Shown: positions 8,142 through 16,159, numbered from the stretch's first letter. The stretch: 26,334 nucleotides of DNA from CAZUCD01 sp964618855 (GCA_964618855.1 CAZUCD010000038.1:1-26334), one strand, 5' to 3'. Notes: generated from the sequence alone by a model not told the origin. A program made the numbers and translations.

Positions 8142-9745
8142 TCAAATCGTGCGCGTGAACTCCGCGACGTCCTGCATCCAGACGCGCACGCCGCAGTAGC
8201 GCTTCCCCTCGGGGCAGATCGGCTTGGACTTCGCCATCAGGCGCTGCGTGCACGGGGGGAGGAGGAACCGTCCGAGTTCGGGATGGACCTGCCGCACCTG
8301 CACCGCCTCCTCCTGGCTTGCGCGCCAGATTTCCTCCTGCGCATTGAAGCACAACCGCATCGTGTGCTTGTGGCGAAGGTTCAGGAGGTCGGCACTCTCC
8401 GTGAACCGGACGTTCACCGCGTTCGGCAGGAGGTACTGGACCGCCTCCATGGGGGTGCCGAGGGAGCGGAGGCGGGCAATCGCGTCCCATGTGCGATCCA
8501 TCGTCTCGCGGTAGAGGCGCCGGCTCGGCTCGTCGAGCGATACGACCGCGGGCTCGACAATGTCGGGGGCATCGAGCATGTGCGCGGCGAGCGCCGGGCG
8601 CGAGCCGGGGGTCATGCGGTGGCGCTGGTCCTGGCTGTCCGCCGTGTGGCTGATCCGCTTCCGGAACGTATAGTGTGCGTGGAATAGGGCGCGTGATATC
8701 TTGTGGTGTGTGGTGAGGTTCAGCGATTCGCCGAGGAGCCGGTTTCGCGAGGGATCCAGCGCCAGCGCGATCGCGTCGGCATCGGCCATGGCGGCGCGCG
8801 GCACGCCGAGCACCTCGCGGACGCCGTCGGCGACGAGCCGCGGGGCGTTCTCCTGCCACGCGACGAGGCGGCTTGCCTACCCCCCCCCCCTACCCTTGGA
8901 GGAAAAGGGCCCGGAACGAGCCGCCCGGCCCCGGTGNNNNNNNNNNCGTCGAACTCGGACACGAACGCTGCCGCCCGCCCCGCGTCCTCGAAGCGCAACC
9001 CGGACTCGGGCAGGAAGTCCTCCTCCAGCGGCTGCTGCAGCACGACCTCGTAGTCGGGATCGTGCCGGAGCAGTTCATCAATCATGGCGCCCGCCACCAT
9101 CCGCTGTTCGGAGGGAGTGTCCCCGCTGTTGGCCATGCGCCAGTACCGCAACAGGGTGACGCCGCTGACCGTGTGGTACAGGTAGGCGTGCGTGGCGACG
9201 GGGAGGACATAGCGCGCGACCTCCTGCGCCTTCTTGCGGATCGCAACGCGGTGTTCCTTCTCCCTGCGGGGGGAGCGCGGGAACCGCTTGTGGTACTCGG
9301 ACTCCGTCGGCCCCTCGAGCATGTCGGAGAGGCGCTCGTAGGCGTCGAACTGCATGGCGAGCGCATCGCGGTAGATGGCCGCGGCGTCGGTGTGGAGCTC
9401 CGGCACCACCGCCGTGTCCGGTCGGACATGCACGTAGCGCTGGCTCACCTGTTCACTGTTGTAGAAGGGGTGCGCGTGCAGGAATCCCCACAGGAGGTGC
9501 CGGGAGACGTTCTCGATGGCGAACTGGAAGTGCGCGTGCTGGTAGGTCGTGTGGTGCCCGGCCTCGTAGATCGACTGCGCCAGAGGGGAAAACTTCTCGC
9601 GCGGCCCCACGTCCTCGTCGCGCACGATGCCCTTGCTGGAATAGCACGTCCGTGCCGTCGCCACGACGTTGCGCATGGGCGTGGAGAACGTCTTCGTCAG
9701 GGTGACGATGGGAGGCCGGGAGGCAAGAATCAGCATGTTGGCCAC
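8142..9745 (-). CDS. thyX: Two-domain flavin-dependent thymidylate synthase (ThyX-like), interrupted by scaffold gap and frame break
   Basis: ThyX enzymes methylate dUMP to dTMP using FAD and methylene-tetrahydrofolate. Bases 8947-9745 encode the first ThyX-like domain (266 residues), with SRHLLWGFLHAHPFYNSEQ (81-99) followed by VSQRY. Bases 8142-8876 encode the second (about 244 residues), with NLTTHHKISRALFHAHYTF and SQDQRHRMTPGSRP. Canonical ThyX has a single RHRx7S motif; here domain 1 has RHL and only domain 2 has RHR. Long two-domain ThyX proteins exist, so one gene is the best reading. The 10-N gap lies in the linker, and a stop (8877-8879) in the domain-2 frame plus an 11-C run lie beside it, so the gene is either misassembled or broken there. 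The start is GTG 9745 or ATG 9736; neither has a good ribosome site. It follows pyrD by 51 bases. Confidence 0.8.
8876..8936. repeat. Non-coding insert or interspersed repeat piece inside thyX, abutting the gap
   Basis: This 61-bp stretch between ThyX domain 2 and the gap does not read as ThyX protein in any frame. It contains a run of eleven C (8880-8890), a CCTTGGAGG core and G/C-rich flanks. The CCTTGGAGG core with C-rich flanks resembles small interspersed palindromic repeats seen in many bacterial genomes. Such a repeat would explain why the assembly broke here; a plain assembly error would also do so. Confidence 0.35.
8937..8946. other. Scaffold gap (10 N)
   Basis: Ten N bases separate the two halves of thyX. 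The number is a placeholder, since the reading frame does not continue across it. The true missing length is unknown. Confidence 0.98.
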
Positions 9746-9796
9746 TGGTGCCGCGCGGCGTCGCGAAGGGCAAACGGCATTCTCCGCGCCCCTTCC

Positions 9797-10831
9797 TCAG
9801 CGAAGTCCCCGCAGGATTTCCCCGGCGAGCCCCGGCCCACGGTACACGAGTCCCGTGTACACCTGAACGAGCGACGCCCCCGCGGAAAGCTTCCCTCGGG
9901 CATCCTCGGCGGTGGCGACACCACCCACCCCGATCACCGGGAGGGCATCGCCGGCGTGGGCCCGAATCGCGCGGATGACAGCCGTGCTCCGCGCGCGCAA
10001 GGGGCGACCACTCAGGCCGCCGGCCTCCTCCGCCGCACGATCGCGCAGGCCGCGCCGCGCCAGGGTTGTGTTCGTCGCGATGATGCCGTCGACCCGCGCC
10101 GAGAGGCACGCATCGAGGAGTTCGCGCAGCTCCGGATGGCCCATGTCCGGCGCCATCTTGACCAGCAGGGGCCGCGTCGTCCCTGCACGGGCGGACAGGC
10201 GATCGTTCTCAGCCACGAGCGCCCCAAGCAGCCGTGGCAGATAGGCGCCCCCTTGCAGCTCACGCAGTCCCGGCGTGTTGGGCGAGCTGATGTTGACCGC
10301 GAGGTAGTCGCAGTGCGCGTGAACTCGCCGCATGACGTGGAGGTAATCGCGGGCGGCATCCTCGAGGGGCGTCTCCTTCTGCTTGCCGAGGGACACGCCC
10401 AGGATCCGGTCCCCTCGGATTTCGTGAAAGCGCCGCAGGCGCGGCAGGGCGGCCGAGACCCCGCAGTTGGGAAAACCCATGCGGTTGATGATGGCGCGGT
10501 CGCGCGGCAGCCGAAACACGCGTGGGCGGGGGTTGCCGGTTTGCGGGAGCGGGGTGAGGGTGCCGACCTCGACGTGCCCGAATCCGAGGGCCCACAGTCC
10601 TGGGGCGATCTCGGCATTCTTGTCAAAACCCGCGGCAACTCCAAGTGGGTTGGGGAAGCGCAGGCCGCAGAGCTGGACGGGGTGATCGGGATGACTGCCT
10701 GCGATGGTTCCGAGCATTGCGCGGCCGATGGTCCCCCACTGCGCGGTCGCCAGGGCGAGCAGCGCTGCGTGGTGCGCCGTCTCGGGGTCGGTCCGGGACA
10801 GGAACGGCAGGATCAGCGACCGGTACCACAT
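9797..10831 (-). CDS. pyrD: Dihydroorotate dehydrogenase, quinone-dependent (class 2)
   Basis: 344 residues. It oxidises dihydroorotate to orotate at the inner membrane and passes electrons to quinone. Class 2 features are present: an N-terminal helical extension (MWYRSLILPFLSRTDPETAHH), GVAAGFDKNAE (64-74), GHVEVGTLTPLPQTGNPRPR, INRMGFPN, and NISSPNTPGLR (180-190) carrying the catalytic serine region, then VGGVATAEDA and VQVYTGLVY near the end. The ATG at 10831 has AGAGGAG 7 bases upstream; an open frame continues upstream but lacks homology. It is followed by thyX after 51 bases on the same strand, which puts two pyrimidine-nucleotide genes together. It diverges from the cytochrome gene at 10993. 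Confidence 0.96.
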   Translation of the reverse strand: MWYRSLILPFLSRTDPETAHHAALLALATAQWGTIGRAMLGTIAGSHPDHPVQLCGLRFPNPLGVAAGFDKNAEIAPGLWALGFGHVEVGTLTPLPQTGNPRPRVFRLPRDRAIINRMGFPNCGVSAALPRLRRFHEIRGDRILGVSLGKQKETPLEDAARDYLHVMRRVHAHCDYLAVNISSPNTPGLRELQGGAYLPRLLGALVAENDRLSARAGTTRPLLVKMAPDMGHPELRELLDACLSARVDGIIATNTTLARRGLRDRAAEEAGGLSGRPLRARSTAVIRAIRAHAGDALPVIGVGGVATAEDARGKLSAGASLVQVYTGLVYRGPGLAGEILRGLR

Positions 10832-10880
10832 GCGCGCTCCTCTTGTTCGCGGGCCTTTCGCCGCAAGTCCCCCGCCGCCA

Positions 10881-10900
10881 GGTCGCGAATGTCCGCGACC
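10881..10900. promoter_or_regulatory. Inverted repeat in the pyrD/cytochrome divergent spacer
   Basis: GGTCGCG (10881-10887) and CGCGACC (10894-10900) form a perfect 7-bp inverted repeat around a 6-base spacer, in the 161-bp region between two divergent starts. The position suits an operator, but no regulator or matching second site was found, and in GC-rich DNA such repeats can arise by chance. Confidence 0.3.
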
Positions 10901-10992
10901 CGGACCGTGCTTTGGCATGCCTGATGCACCCCCACCTTGGCGGAACGCAGGGAGCCGGGCAATCACGCAAGTTTTGCAGGATGGAGGCGGAA

Positions 10993-11724
10993 ATGAAGCC
11001 GAACCTGGTCTGGGACATTCCCACGCGGCTCTTTCACTGGCTGCTTTCGGCGGGCTTCCTCGGCGCCGCCGCGATTGCCTTCCTGCTGGACGACGACAGC
11101 CCGATCTACCCGTGGCACTCGATGATTGGCCTCGTACTGGCCTTCATGGTGGTGCTGCGCGTGGTTTGGGGGTTCGTCGGGACGAGGTACGCGCGGTTTG
11201 GGAGTTTCGCGTATGGTCCACGGGCGGTCCTGGGCTACTTCAAGGGGATCGCCTCGGGCACGGATGAGCGGCACACGGGGCACAATCCGGGCTCAGCCTA
11301 CGCGATTCTCGCCATGCTGGGGATGGTTCTGGGGCTGGCCGTCACCGGGGTCATGACATCGCGCGGGAACCATGACGCAAAGGAAGTCCACGAGTTGCTC
11401 GCGTACGGGATGCTCGCGTTCGTGGCGGCGCACGTGGCGGGGGTGCTGCTCCACACGATCCGCAAACGGGAGAACATCACCGCGAGCATGTTCACGGGCA
11501 GGAAGGAGGTACCGGACTCGGAGGCGATAGCTTCTGCGCGCCCGGGAATAGCGCTGTTGTTCGCGGCGCTGGTGATCGCCTGGACGTGGGGCGTCGTGGG
11601 AAGCTACACGCCCGCGACCCGCACGATGAGGATTCCGGTCCTCGGCATCCCGGTGCAGGTGGGTGAGGGCGAGCGGGAAGAATCACCAGCAACGCGTGCG
11701 AGGGAGCTTGAGGAGGACGATTGA
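10993..11724 (+). CDS. Membrane b-type cytochrome (cytochrome b561 / Ni-Fe hydrogenase b-subunit-like)
   Basis: 243 residues with hydrophobic segments near 12-32, 42-62, 102-122, 137-157 and 185-205. The opening VWDIPTRLFHWLL and the later HSMIGLVLAFMVVLRVVWGFVG, HDAKEVHELLAYGMLAFVAAHVAGVLLHTI are the pattern of the cytochrome b561/hydrogenase b-subunit family. His15, His42, His133, His147 and His154 are candidate haem ligands. Such proteins move electrons between quinone and a partner. No hydrogenase, dehydrogenase or soluble cytochrome gene is adjacent, so the partner is unknown. The start is placed at 10993 because GGAGG (10983-10987) is 5 bases upstream; ATG 10981 would lack a ribosome site. 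The tail after about 205 is hydrophilic and acidic (ending ELEEDD). Confidence 0.85.
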   Translation: MKPNLVWDIPTRLFHWLLSAGFLGAAAIAFLLDDDSPIYPWHSMIGLVLAFMVVLRVVWGFVGTRYARFGSFAYGPRAVLGYFKGIASGTDERHTGHNPGSAYAILAMLGMVLGLAVTGVMTSRGNHDAKEVHELLAYGMLAFVAAHVAGVLLHTIRKRENITASMFTGRKEVPDSEAIASARPGIALLFAALVIAWTWGVVGSYTPATRTMRIPVLGIPVQVGEGEREESPATRARELEEDD

Positions 11725-11770
11725 GGGACGATGGCGACCCGCGACGGGGTTCGGGGGACGCGCCGGGAGG

Positions 11771-12412
11771 CTACCTTCCCTTCGGCTTGGACGCCTTGGC
11801 GTGCTCCGCCTCGAAGTGCAGCCATCGCCAGCAATACCATGTGCCAACGGAGCGCCACGGGCGCCATGGCTCGGCGGCCTGCTCGACCCAATCGCGGGTC
11901 GGCAACTCATCGAGGGCATGGAGTGACTTGAGCCCCGCGCGCAGGCCGAGGTCCTCCACGGGCAGCACGTCGGGTCTGCCGAGCCGGAAGATGAGGATCA
12001 TCTTCACCGTCCAGGGGCCGACACCCTTGATCTGGGTGAGGAGGTCCACGATGGCGTCATCTTCGAGCTTCGCGAGGCGCGCGGGTGAGAGCCGGTTCGC
12101 GGTCCAGAACTCGCATGCGTCGCGCACGGCGCGCGCCTTCGCGTTGGAGAGCCCCGGCGCGAGGAGTTCCTCATGCTTCGCCGCGAGGATCCGGCGGGCG
12201 CTGAAGCCGCGACCGGTCCCGAATGCCTGCCCGAAGCGGGCGCGAATGGCGGAGGCGACAGTCGTGCTGAGTTGCTGGCCGATGATGGCGCCGCAGAGCG
12301 ACTCGAGGTCGGCGGTGCGCTGCTGCAACTCGAAGGGGCCGCAGCGGCGGATGGCCTCGGCAATGCGCGCATCCGCGCGGGCCAGGTGTCGTTCGGCAGG
12401 GTGGCGGGGCAT
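11771..12412 (-). CDS. DNA-3-methyladenine glycosylase II-like (AlkA-type HhH-GPD) base-excision enzyme
   Basis: 213 residues from ATG 12412. It has the helix-hairpin-helix LLTQIKGVGPWTVKMI (124-139), followed by the catalytic-Asp segment VLPVEDLGLRAGL (149-161, Asp154), and an upstream IIGQQLSTTVASAI (43-56) helix typical of AlkA/MAG-type glycosylases. These enzymes remove alkylated purines from DNA. It lacks the extra N-terminal domain of E. coli AlkA, like many short bacterial homologues. An in-frame TTG at 12424 is a possible alternative start; neither has a clear ribosome site. Its end faces the cytochrome gene across 46 bases in which I see no convincing terminator. Confidence 0.9.
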   Translation of the reverse strand: MPRHPAERHLARADARIAEAIRRCGPFELQQRTADLESLCGAIIGQQLSTTVASAIRARFGQAFGTGRGFSARRILAAKHEELLAPGLSNAKARAVRDACEFWTANRLSPARLAKLEDDAIVDLLTQIKGVGPWTVKMILIFRLGRPDVLPVEDLGLRAGLKSLHALDELPTRDWVEQAAEPWRPWRSVGTWYCWRWLHFEAEHAKASKPKGR

Positions 12413-12470
12413 GGCGCCCGACAAAGTGAGTCAAGCCCCGGCGGCGGGAAAGCAAAACTCCGCGTGTCGG

Positions 12471-12686
12471 CTACTCGGCGAATCGAACCGTAGATTCGGC
12501 AGCAACGCCGAACCTGCTGGGAGGGCTGGAGTACTCCACGAGCATAACCGACGTGGCGTCCTCGGCGAGTCCGGGCGACTGGTCGTGGCCTGAGAGGACC
12601 TCGCGTCCCGGTTCACGGATGGTCGGCTTGCCGGCCATGACGCTTTGATCGATCGTGATTCGCGGGAGGGATCGTGCGTCGGTCAT
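12471..12686 (-). pseudogene. DUF433-like antitoxin remnant (N-terminal fragment)
   Basis: The 71-codon frame begins MTDARSLPRITIDQSVMAGKPTIR. The RITID...V.AGKPTIR segment is typical of the start of DUF433 proteins, small helical proteins usually about 70-80 residues long and often paired with a DUF5615 toxin. After KPTIR the expected GTR.. V..ILE..A.G continuation is missing, and the rest (EPGREVLSGHDQSPG..) does not look like DUF433. The GHD...EDATSVM part faintly recalls a DUF5615 start, which is only a guess. The likely reading is a decayed toxin-antitoxin pair; an expressed short protein is less likely. Confidence 0.4.
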
Positions 12687-12784
12687 CGAACGGGGCCCCT
12701 GCCACCGCCCCTCAAAAACCTTGTCCGGCCCGGCGCGCGCGAGTCTCCTCCGTTCGCCCCAGTCATCCCCGCCAGGAGCCGCCG

Positions 12785-13975
12785 ATGAAGCTCACGCGCC
12801 GCGTTGCCTGCCTTTCTCCCTCCCTCACCCTGGCGCTGACCGCCAAGGCCAAGGCCATGCAGGCCGAGGGGCGCGACGTCGTCTCGCTCGGCGCGGGCGA
12901 GCCCGACTTCGACACGCCCGACTTCATCAAGGAGCGCGCCATAGCCGACATCCGCGCCGGCCAGACGAAGTACACCGCGTCGCGCGGCACGGCGGATGTG
13001 CTGAAGGCGCTGTCCGAGATCATGGCGCGGGACTACGGCCTCGAGTACTCGACGAAGGAGGTCATGCTGTCCACGGGCGGCAAGCACGTCCTCTACAATG
13101 CGTTCATGGCGCGGGTGGAGGATGGGGACGAGGTGGTGCTGCCATCGCCGTACTGGCTGTCGTATCCCGAGCAGATCAAGTGCGCGGGTGGGGTGCCGGT
13201 GATCGTGACGTGCGGGCCCGAGGCGGGTTTCAAGATGACGGCGGAACAGCTTCGCGCGGCCATCACACCGCGCACGGTGGCCGTGGTGCTGAACTCGCCG
13301 AGCAACCCGACGGGGGCGACGTACTCGCGCGAGGAGTTGCTCGCGCTGGGAGCCGTGCTGCTCGAGCATCCGGGCGTGACGCTGATCAGCGACGACCTGT
13401 ACATGCACCTGGTGTACGGCGGCGCGAAGTTCCACTCGCTGGTGAAGGAGATGCCGGCGCTGCGCCCGCGGACGCTGATCGTGAATGGGCTCTCGAAGGC
13501 GTGGGCCATGACGGGATGGAGGCTCGGCTGGGCGGCCGCGCCCGCCGCGCTGATCGACGCGATGGACAACCTCCAGAGCCATTCGACGAGCAATGTGACG
13601 TCGTTCTGCCAGGGCGCGGCCGCGGTTGCGCTGCGCAGCGACCGCGCCTTCCTTCCCGCGTGGGTGGCCGAGTACGACCGCCGAAGGCGGCTCGTCATCG
13701 AGGGTCTGCGCACGATCCCGGGCGTCTCTCTCCCATGCGAGCCCGACGGTGCGTTCTACGCGTTTCCCGACGTCTCCTCGCACTACGGGCGGACCATCGG
13801 CGGGGTGCGGATCGGCGGCTCGCTGGACTTTGCAGCCGCGCTGCTGGAGCAGCAGGGCGTCGCGCTCATCCCCGGCGCGGTCTTTGGGGAGGACCGCTGC
13901 GTGCGGCTCTCCTACGCGACCTCGGTCGACGTGCTCGGCAAGGCCATCGACCGCATGCGCGCATTCTGCGCGTAG
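12785..13975 (+). CDS. Class I PLP-dependent aminotransferase, aspartate aminotransferase type
   Basis: 396 residues, normal for the Ib subgroup of aspartate aminotransferases. Key parts are SLGAGEPDFDTP (34-45), TKYTASRGTADV (61-72), the PLP-pocket LNSPSNPTGATYS (169-181) with Asn174, SDDLY (202-206) with Asp203 and Tyr206, and the PLP-binding Lys238 in GLSKAWAMTGWRLGW. It probably transfers the amino group between aspartate and 2-oxoglutarate; some relatives also act on prephenate or other substrates. The start at 12785 has AGGAG upstream; longer frames read into non-homologous sequence. mgtE starts 42 bases downstream on the same strand, so both may be co-transcribed. Confidence 0.92.
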   Translation: MKLTRRVACLSPSLTLALTAKAKAMQAEGRDVVSLGAGEPDFDTPDFIKERAIADIRAGQTKYTASRGTADVLKALSEIMARDYGLEYSTKEVMLSTGGKHVLYNAFMARVEDGDEVVLPSPYWLSYPEQIKCAGGVPVIVTCGPEAGFKMTAEQLRAAITPRTVAVVLNSPSNPTGATYSREELLALGAVLLEHPGVTLISDDLYMHLVYGGAKFHSLVKEMPALRPRTLIVNGLSKAWAMTGWRLGWAAAPAALIDAMDNLQSHSTSNVTSFCQGAAAVALRSDRAFLPAWVAEYDRRRRLVIEGLRTIPGVSLPCEPDGAFYAFPDVSSHYGRTIGGVRIGGSLDFAAALLEQQGVALIPGAVFGEDRCVRLSYATSVDVLGKAIDRMRAFCA

Positions 13976-14017
13976 GCGCCACCACGGAACCGGACACAGG
14001 GAGCCCGACAACCGCGA

Positions 14018-15400
14018 ATGCTCGGCGCCGCGCTGATTCCCGAAATCAAGGAGATGATCCGTGAGCGCGACTTCACGACGCTCCGCGAGGCATTCTGCGA
14101 CATGCCGCCGGCCGATGTCGCGGAGATCCTGACGGACCTCCCCGCAGAGGACCGCGCCGTCGTCTTCCGCATCCTCCCAAAGCCATTCGCCGCGGACTGC
14201 TTCGAGCACCTCGAGTTCGACGTGCAGGAGGAGATGCTGTTCGCGATGGGCCGGGAGGACGTCGCCGGGATCCTGAACGAGATGGCGCCCGACGACCGCA
14301 CCGCCCTGCTCGAGGAACTCCCGCACGCCGTCACCGAGCGCCTGCTGAACATGCTCGACCCCGAGCAGCGCAAGATCGCGCGCACGCTCCTGGGCTACCC
14401 CGACGGCAGCGTCGGGCGCCTGATGACGACGAACTACATCCGCATCAAGCCCGAGATGACCGTGCCCCAGGCCCTCGACCACGTGCGCAAGTTCGGGCGC
14501 TCCCTCGAGACGATCGACAACCTCTATGTCAGCGACGCCAAGGGCGTCCTCATCGACGACATCAAGCTGCGCGAACTCATCATGGCGGACCCCAGCCAGA
14601 CGGTGGCCGACCTGATGGACGAGCGCGTCACGTCGCTCAACGCCAACGCACCGCGCGAGGAGGCGGTCCACACCTTCCAGCATTACGACCGCAAGGTGCT
14701 ACCCGTCGTGAACGACGCCGGGGTCCTCGTCGGCATCGTCACGGTGGACGACGTGCTCGACGTCGCCATCGAGGAGGCGACGGAGGACATCCAGCGCATC
14801 GGCGGCGTGGAGGCCCTTGAGCTTCCCTACATCGACACCACGATCCCGCAGCTCGTCCGCAAGCGCATCGGCTGGCTGGTGGTGCTCTTCCTCGGGCAGA
14901 CGATCACGGCGACCGTGATCAAGCACTTCGAGGGGGCGCTGGCCCAGGCGGTCGTGCTTTCGCTCTTCATCCCGTTGATCATCAGCTCGGGGGGCAACAC
15001 GGGCTCGCAGGCCGCGACGCTCATCATCCGCGCGATGTCGATGGGGGAGCTGACCTTCAAGGACTGGTGGCTCGTGGTGCGCCGCGAGTTCGCGTGCGGC
15101 CTCGCCCTCGGGGTCACGATCGGCTGCATCGGCGTGCTGAACACGCTCGTGTGGGCATGGGTCCGGCCCGGAATCTACGGGGAGCACTACGCGTACATCG
15201 CCGCGACCGTCGGCGCGGCCCTGCTGGGAGTCGTGCTCTGGGGGTCCCTCATCGGCTCGGTGCTGCCATTGGTGCTGCGCGCGCTGAAGCAGGACCCCGC
15301 CGTGGCCTCCGCGCCCTTCGTCGCCACCATGTGCGACGTGACGGGGCTGATGATCTACTTCGGCGCCGCGAGCGCCATCCTGAGGGGAGTCCTGCTGTAG
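14018..15400 (+). CDS. mgtE: MgtE-family magnesium transporter
   Basis: 460 residues with the full family layout. An N-terminal superhelical domain (about 1-130, with repeats such as MPPADVAEILTDLPAEDRAVVFRIL) is followed by two CBS domains (about 135-255, including YDRKVLPVVNDAGVLVGIVTVDDV). Five membrane helices follow from about 284 to the end. The cation filter IISSGGNTGSQAATLIIRAM lies near residues 320-339. In characterised MgtE, cytosolic magnesium binds the N and CBS domains and closes the channel, so regulation is built into the protein. The spacer to the aminotransferase gene is only 42 bases and leaves no room for a magnesium riboswitch. A purine-rich AGGGAG lies rather far (12 bases) before the ATG. 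Confidence 0.96.
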   Translation: MLGAALIPEIKEMIRERDFTTLREAFCDMPPADVAEILTDLPAEDRAVVFRILPKPFAADCFEHLEFDVQEEMLFAMGREDVAGILNEMAPDDRTALLEELPHAVTERLLNMLDPEQRKIARTLLGYPDGSVGRLMTTNYIRIKPEMTVPQALDHVRKFGRSLETIDNLYVSDAKGVLIDDIKLRELIMADPSQTVADLMDERVTSLNANAPREEAVHTFQHYDRKVLPVVNDAGVLVGIVTVDDVLDVAIEEATEDIQRIGGVEALELPYIDTTIPQLVRKRIGWLVVLFLGQTITATVIKHFEGALAQAVVLSLFIPLIISSGGNTGSQAATLIIRAMSMGELTFKDWWLVVRREFACGLALGVTIGCIGVLNTLVWAWVRPGIYGEHYAYIAATVGAALLGVVLWGSLIGSVLPLVLRALKQDPAVASAPFVATMCDVTGLMIYFGAASAILRGVLL

Positions 15401-15425
15401 CAGCCCTCCGCCGCGGACCCATCCT

Positions 15426-15446
15426 GCTTGCGCACGGTCCGCAAGC
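15426..15446 (+). terminator. Possible terminator hairpin after mgtE, with a competing stem
   Basis: GCTTGCG (15426-15432) pairs with CGCAAGC (15440-15446) around 7 bases, followed by a weakly T-rich stretch (GTTCACTTACT). GCGGACC (15413-15419) could instead pair with GGTCCGC (15436-15442). The two stems share bases 15440-15442, so only one can form. No long U-run is present, hence modest confidence. Confidence 0.4.
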
Positions 15447-15515
15447 GTTCACTTACTATCGGGCCGCCAGGGCGCCGCGCACCAAGTCCCGACACCCCGG
15501 CCAAACCACCTCCAC

Positions 15516-15539
15516 CAAAAAGGCACTAAGACAGAAAGG
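15516..15539. repeat. Three octamer-like units beside heptamer array 3
   Basis: Three consecutive 8-base words (CAAAAAGG at 15516, CACTAAGA at 15524, CAGAAAGG at 15532) resemble the units at the right end of the window (CAAAAGGT, CACTTAGT). They lie 3 bases before the third heptamer array. With only three units, chance cannot be excluded. Confidence 0.4.
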
Positions 15540-15542
15540 TCT

Positions 15543-15591
15543 GACTCCCGGTCGCCGGTCCCCGGCCCCCGATTCCCGAGTCCGGATTCCC
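15543..15591. repeat. Heptamer repeat array 3, ending at the TetR start codon
   Basis: Seven 7-base units fill this stretch exactly. Examples are GACTCCC (15543), GGTCCCC (15557), GATTCCC (15571 and 15585). GACTCCC also occurs at 8109, and GATTCCC is the inverse of GGGAATC at 7993. The last unit ends at 15591 and the TetR ATG is 15592-15594, so the array takes the place where a ribosome site would be expected. Two further matching words (AAGTCCC, GACACCC) lie at 15484-15497, out of phase. Confidence 0.7.
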
Positions 15592-16158
15592 ATGGCCCGC
15601 CCTCCCCACCACAAAGCCGATCTCGAGCGCGCGGCGCTCCAACTCTTCGTCGAGAAGGGCGTGGACGGAACGAGCATCCGCGACATCGCCTCGCGCGCCG
15701 GCGTGACAGAGGGGGCGCTCTACCGGCACTACGACAGCAAGGACGGGCTGGTGCGGGCGCTTTTCCTGATGCACTACAGGGCATTCGCGGACCGGCTGCA
15801 CGGCGCCTGCGCGGCGGCGGAGTCCCCCGCCGACCGCATCCGCGCGATGATCGCAGCATTCTACCGCCTGAATGACGAGGAACCCGCCGCGTTCGAGTTC
15901 ATCCTCATGACCCGGCACGGCGTCCTCGACTCCGTGAGGAGCGACTCGGGCAGCCCCGTGGATGTGGTCGCCGGGGTGATCGCCGAGGGGATGAAGTCCG
16001 GTGCCTGGCCCCGCCAGAACGCGCAACTCGCGACCGAGATCGCGATCGGGATCGTCCTGGAGATCCCCGTCGGTCGGCGCTACGGGCGGCTCAAGGGGAA
16101 GACGGCATCCTACACGGATGAGGTCACGAAGGCCGTGCTGGCGGCGCTGCGCCGCTGA
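15592..16158 (+). CDS. TetR/AcrR-family transcriptional regulator
   Basis: 188 residues, typical for the family. The DNA-binding domain is clear: LERAALQLFVEKGVDGTSIRDIASRAGVTEGALYRHYDSKDGLVRALF (11-58), with the helix-turn-helix about 27-46. The C-terminal ligand domain is variable and gives no hint of the inducer. It normally represses a nearby gene until a small molecule binds. Its neighbours here are mgtE upstream and a convergent lipoprotein gene, neither an obvious target. The ATG directly follows a heptamer repeat and has no visible Shine-Dalgarno. Its stop TGA is separated by one base from the convergent stop of the next gene. Confidence 0.9.
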   Translation: MARPPHHKADLERAALQLFVEKGVDGTSIRDIASRAGVTEGALYRHYDSKDGLVRALFLMHYRAFADRLHGACAAAESPADRIRAMIAAFYRLNDEEPAAFEFILMTRHGVLDSVRSDSGSPVDVVAGVIAEGMKSGAWPRQNAQLATEIAIGIVLEIPVGRRYGRLKGKTASYTDEVTKAVLAALRR

Positions 16159-16159
16159 G

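Noticed and set aside
8028..8687. Long plus-strand frame opposite thyX
   Set aside because: It is the antisense of a clear ThyX domain and starts inside the repeat array.
14018..14020. Magnesium riboswitch before mgtE
   Set aside because: Only 42 bases separate it from the preceding gene, too short for a known M-box structure.
12683..14683. A 666-codon minus-strand open frame across the aminotransferase and mgtE
   Set aside because: Composition is an Arg/His/Val/Asp-rich mirror of two well-supported plus-strand genes; long antisense frames are normal at this GC.
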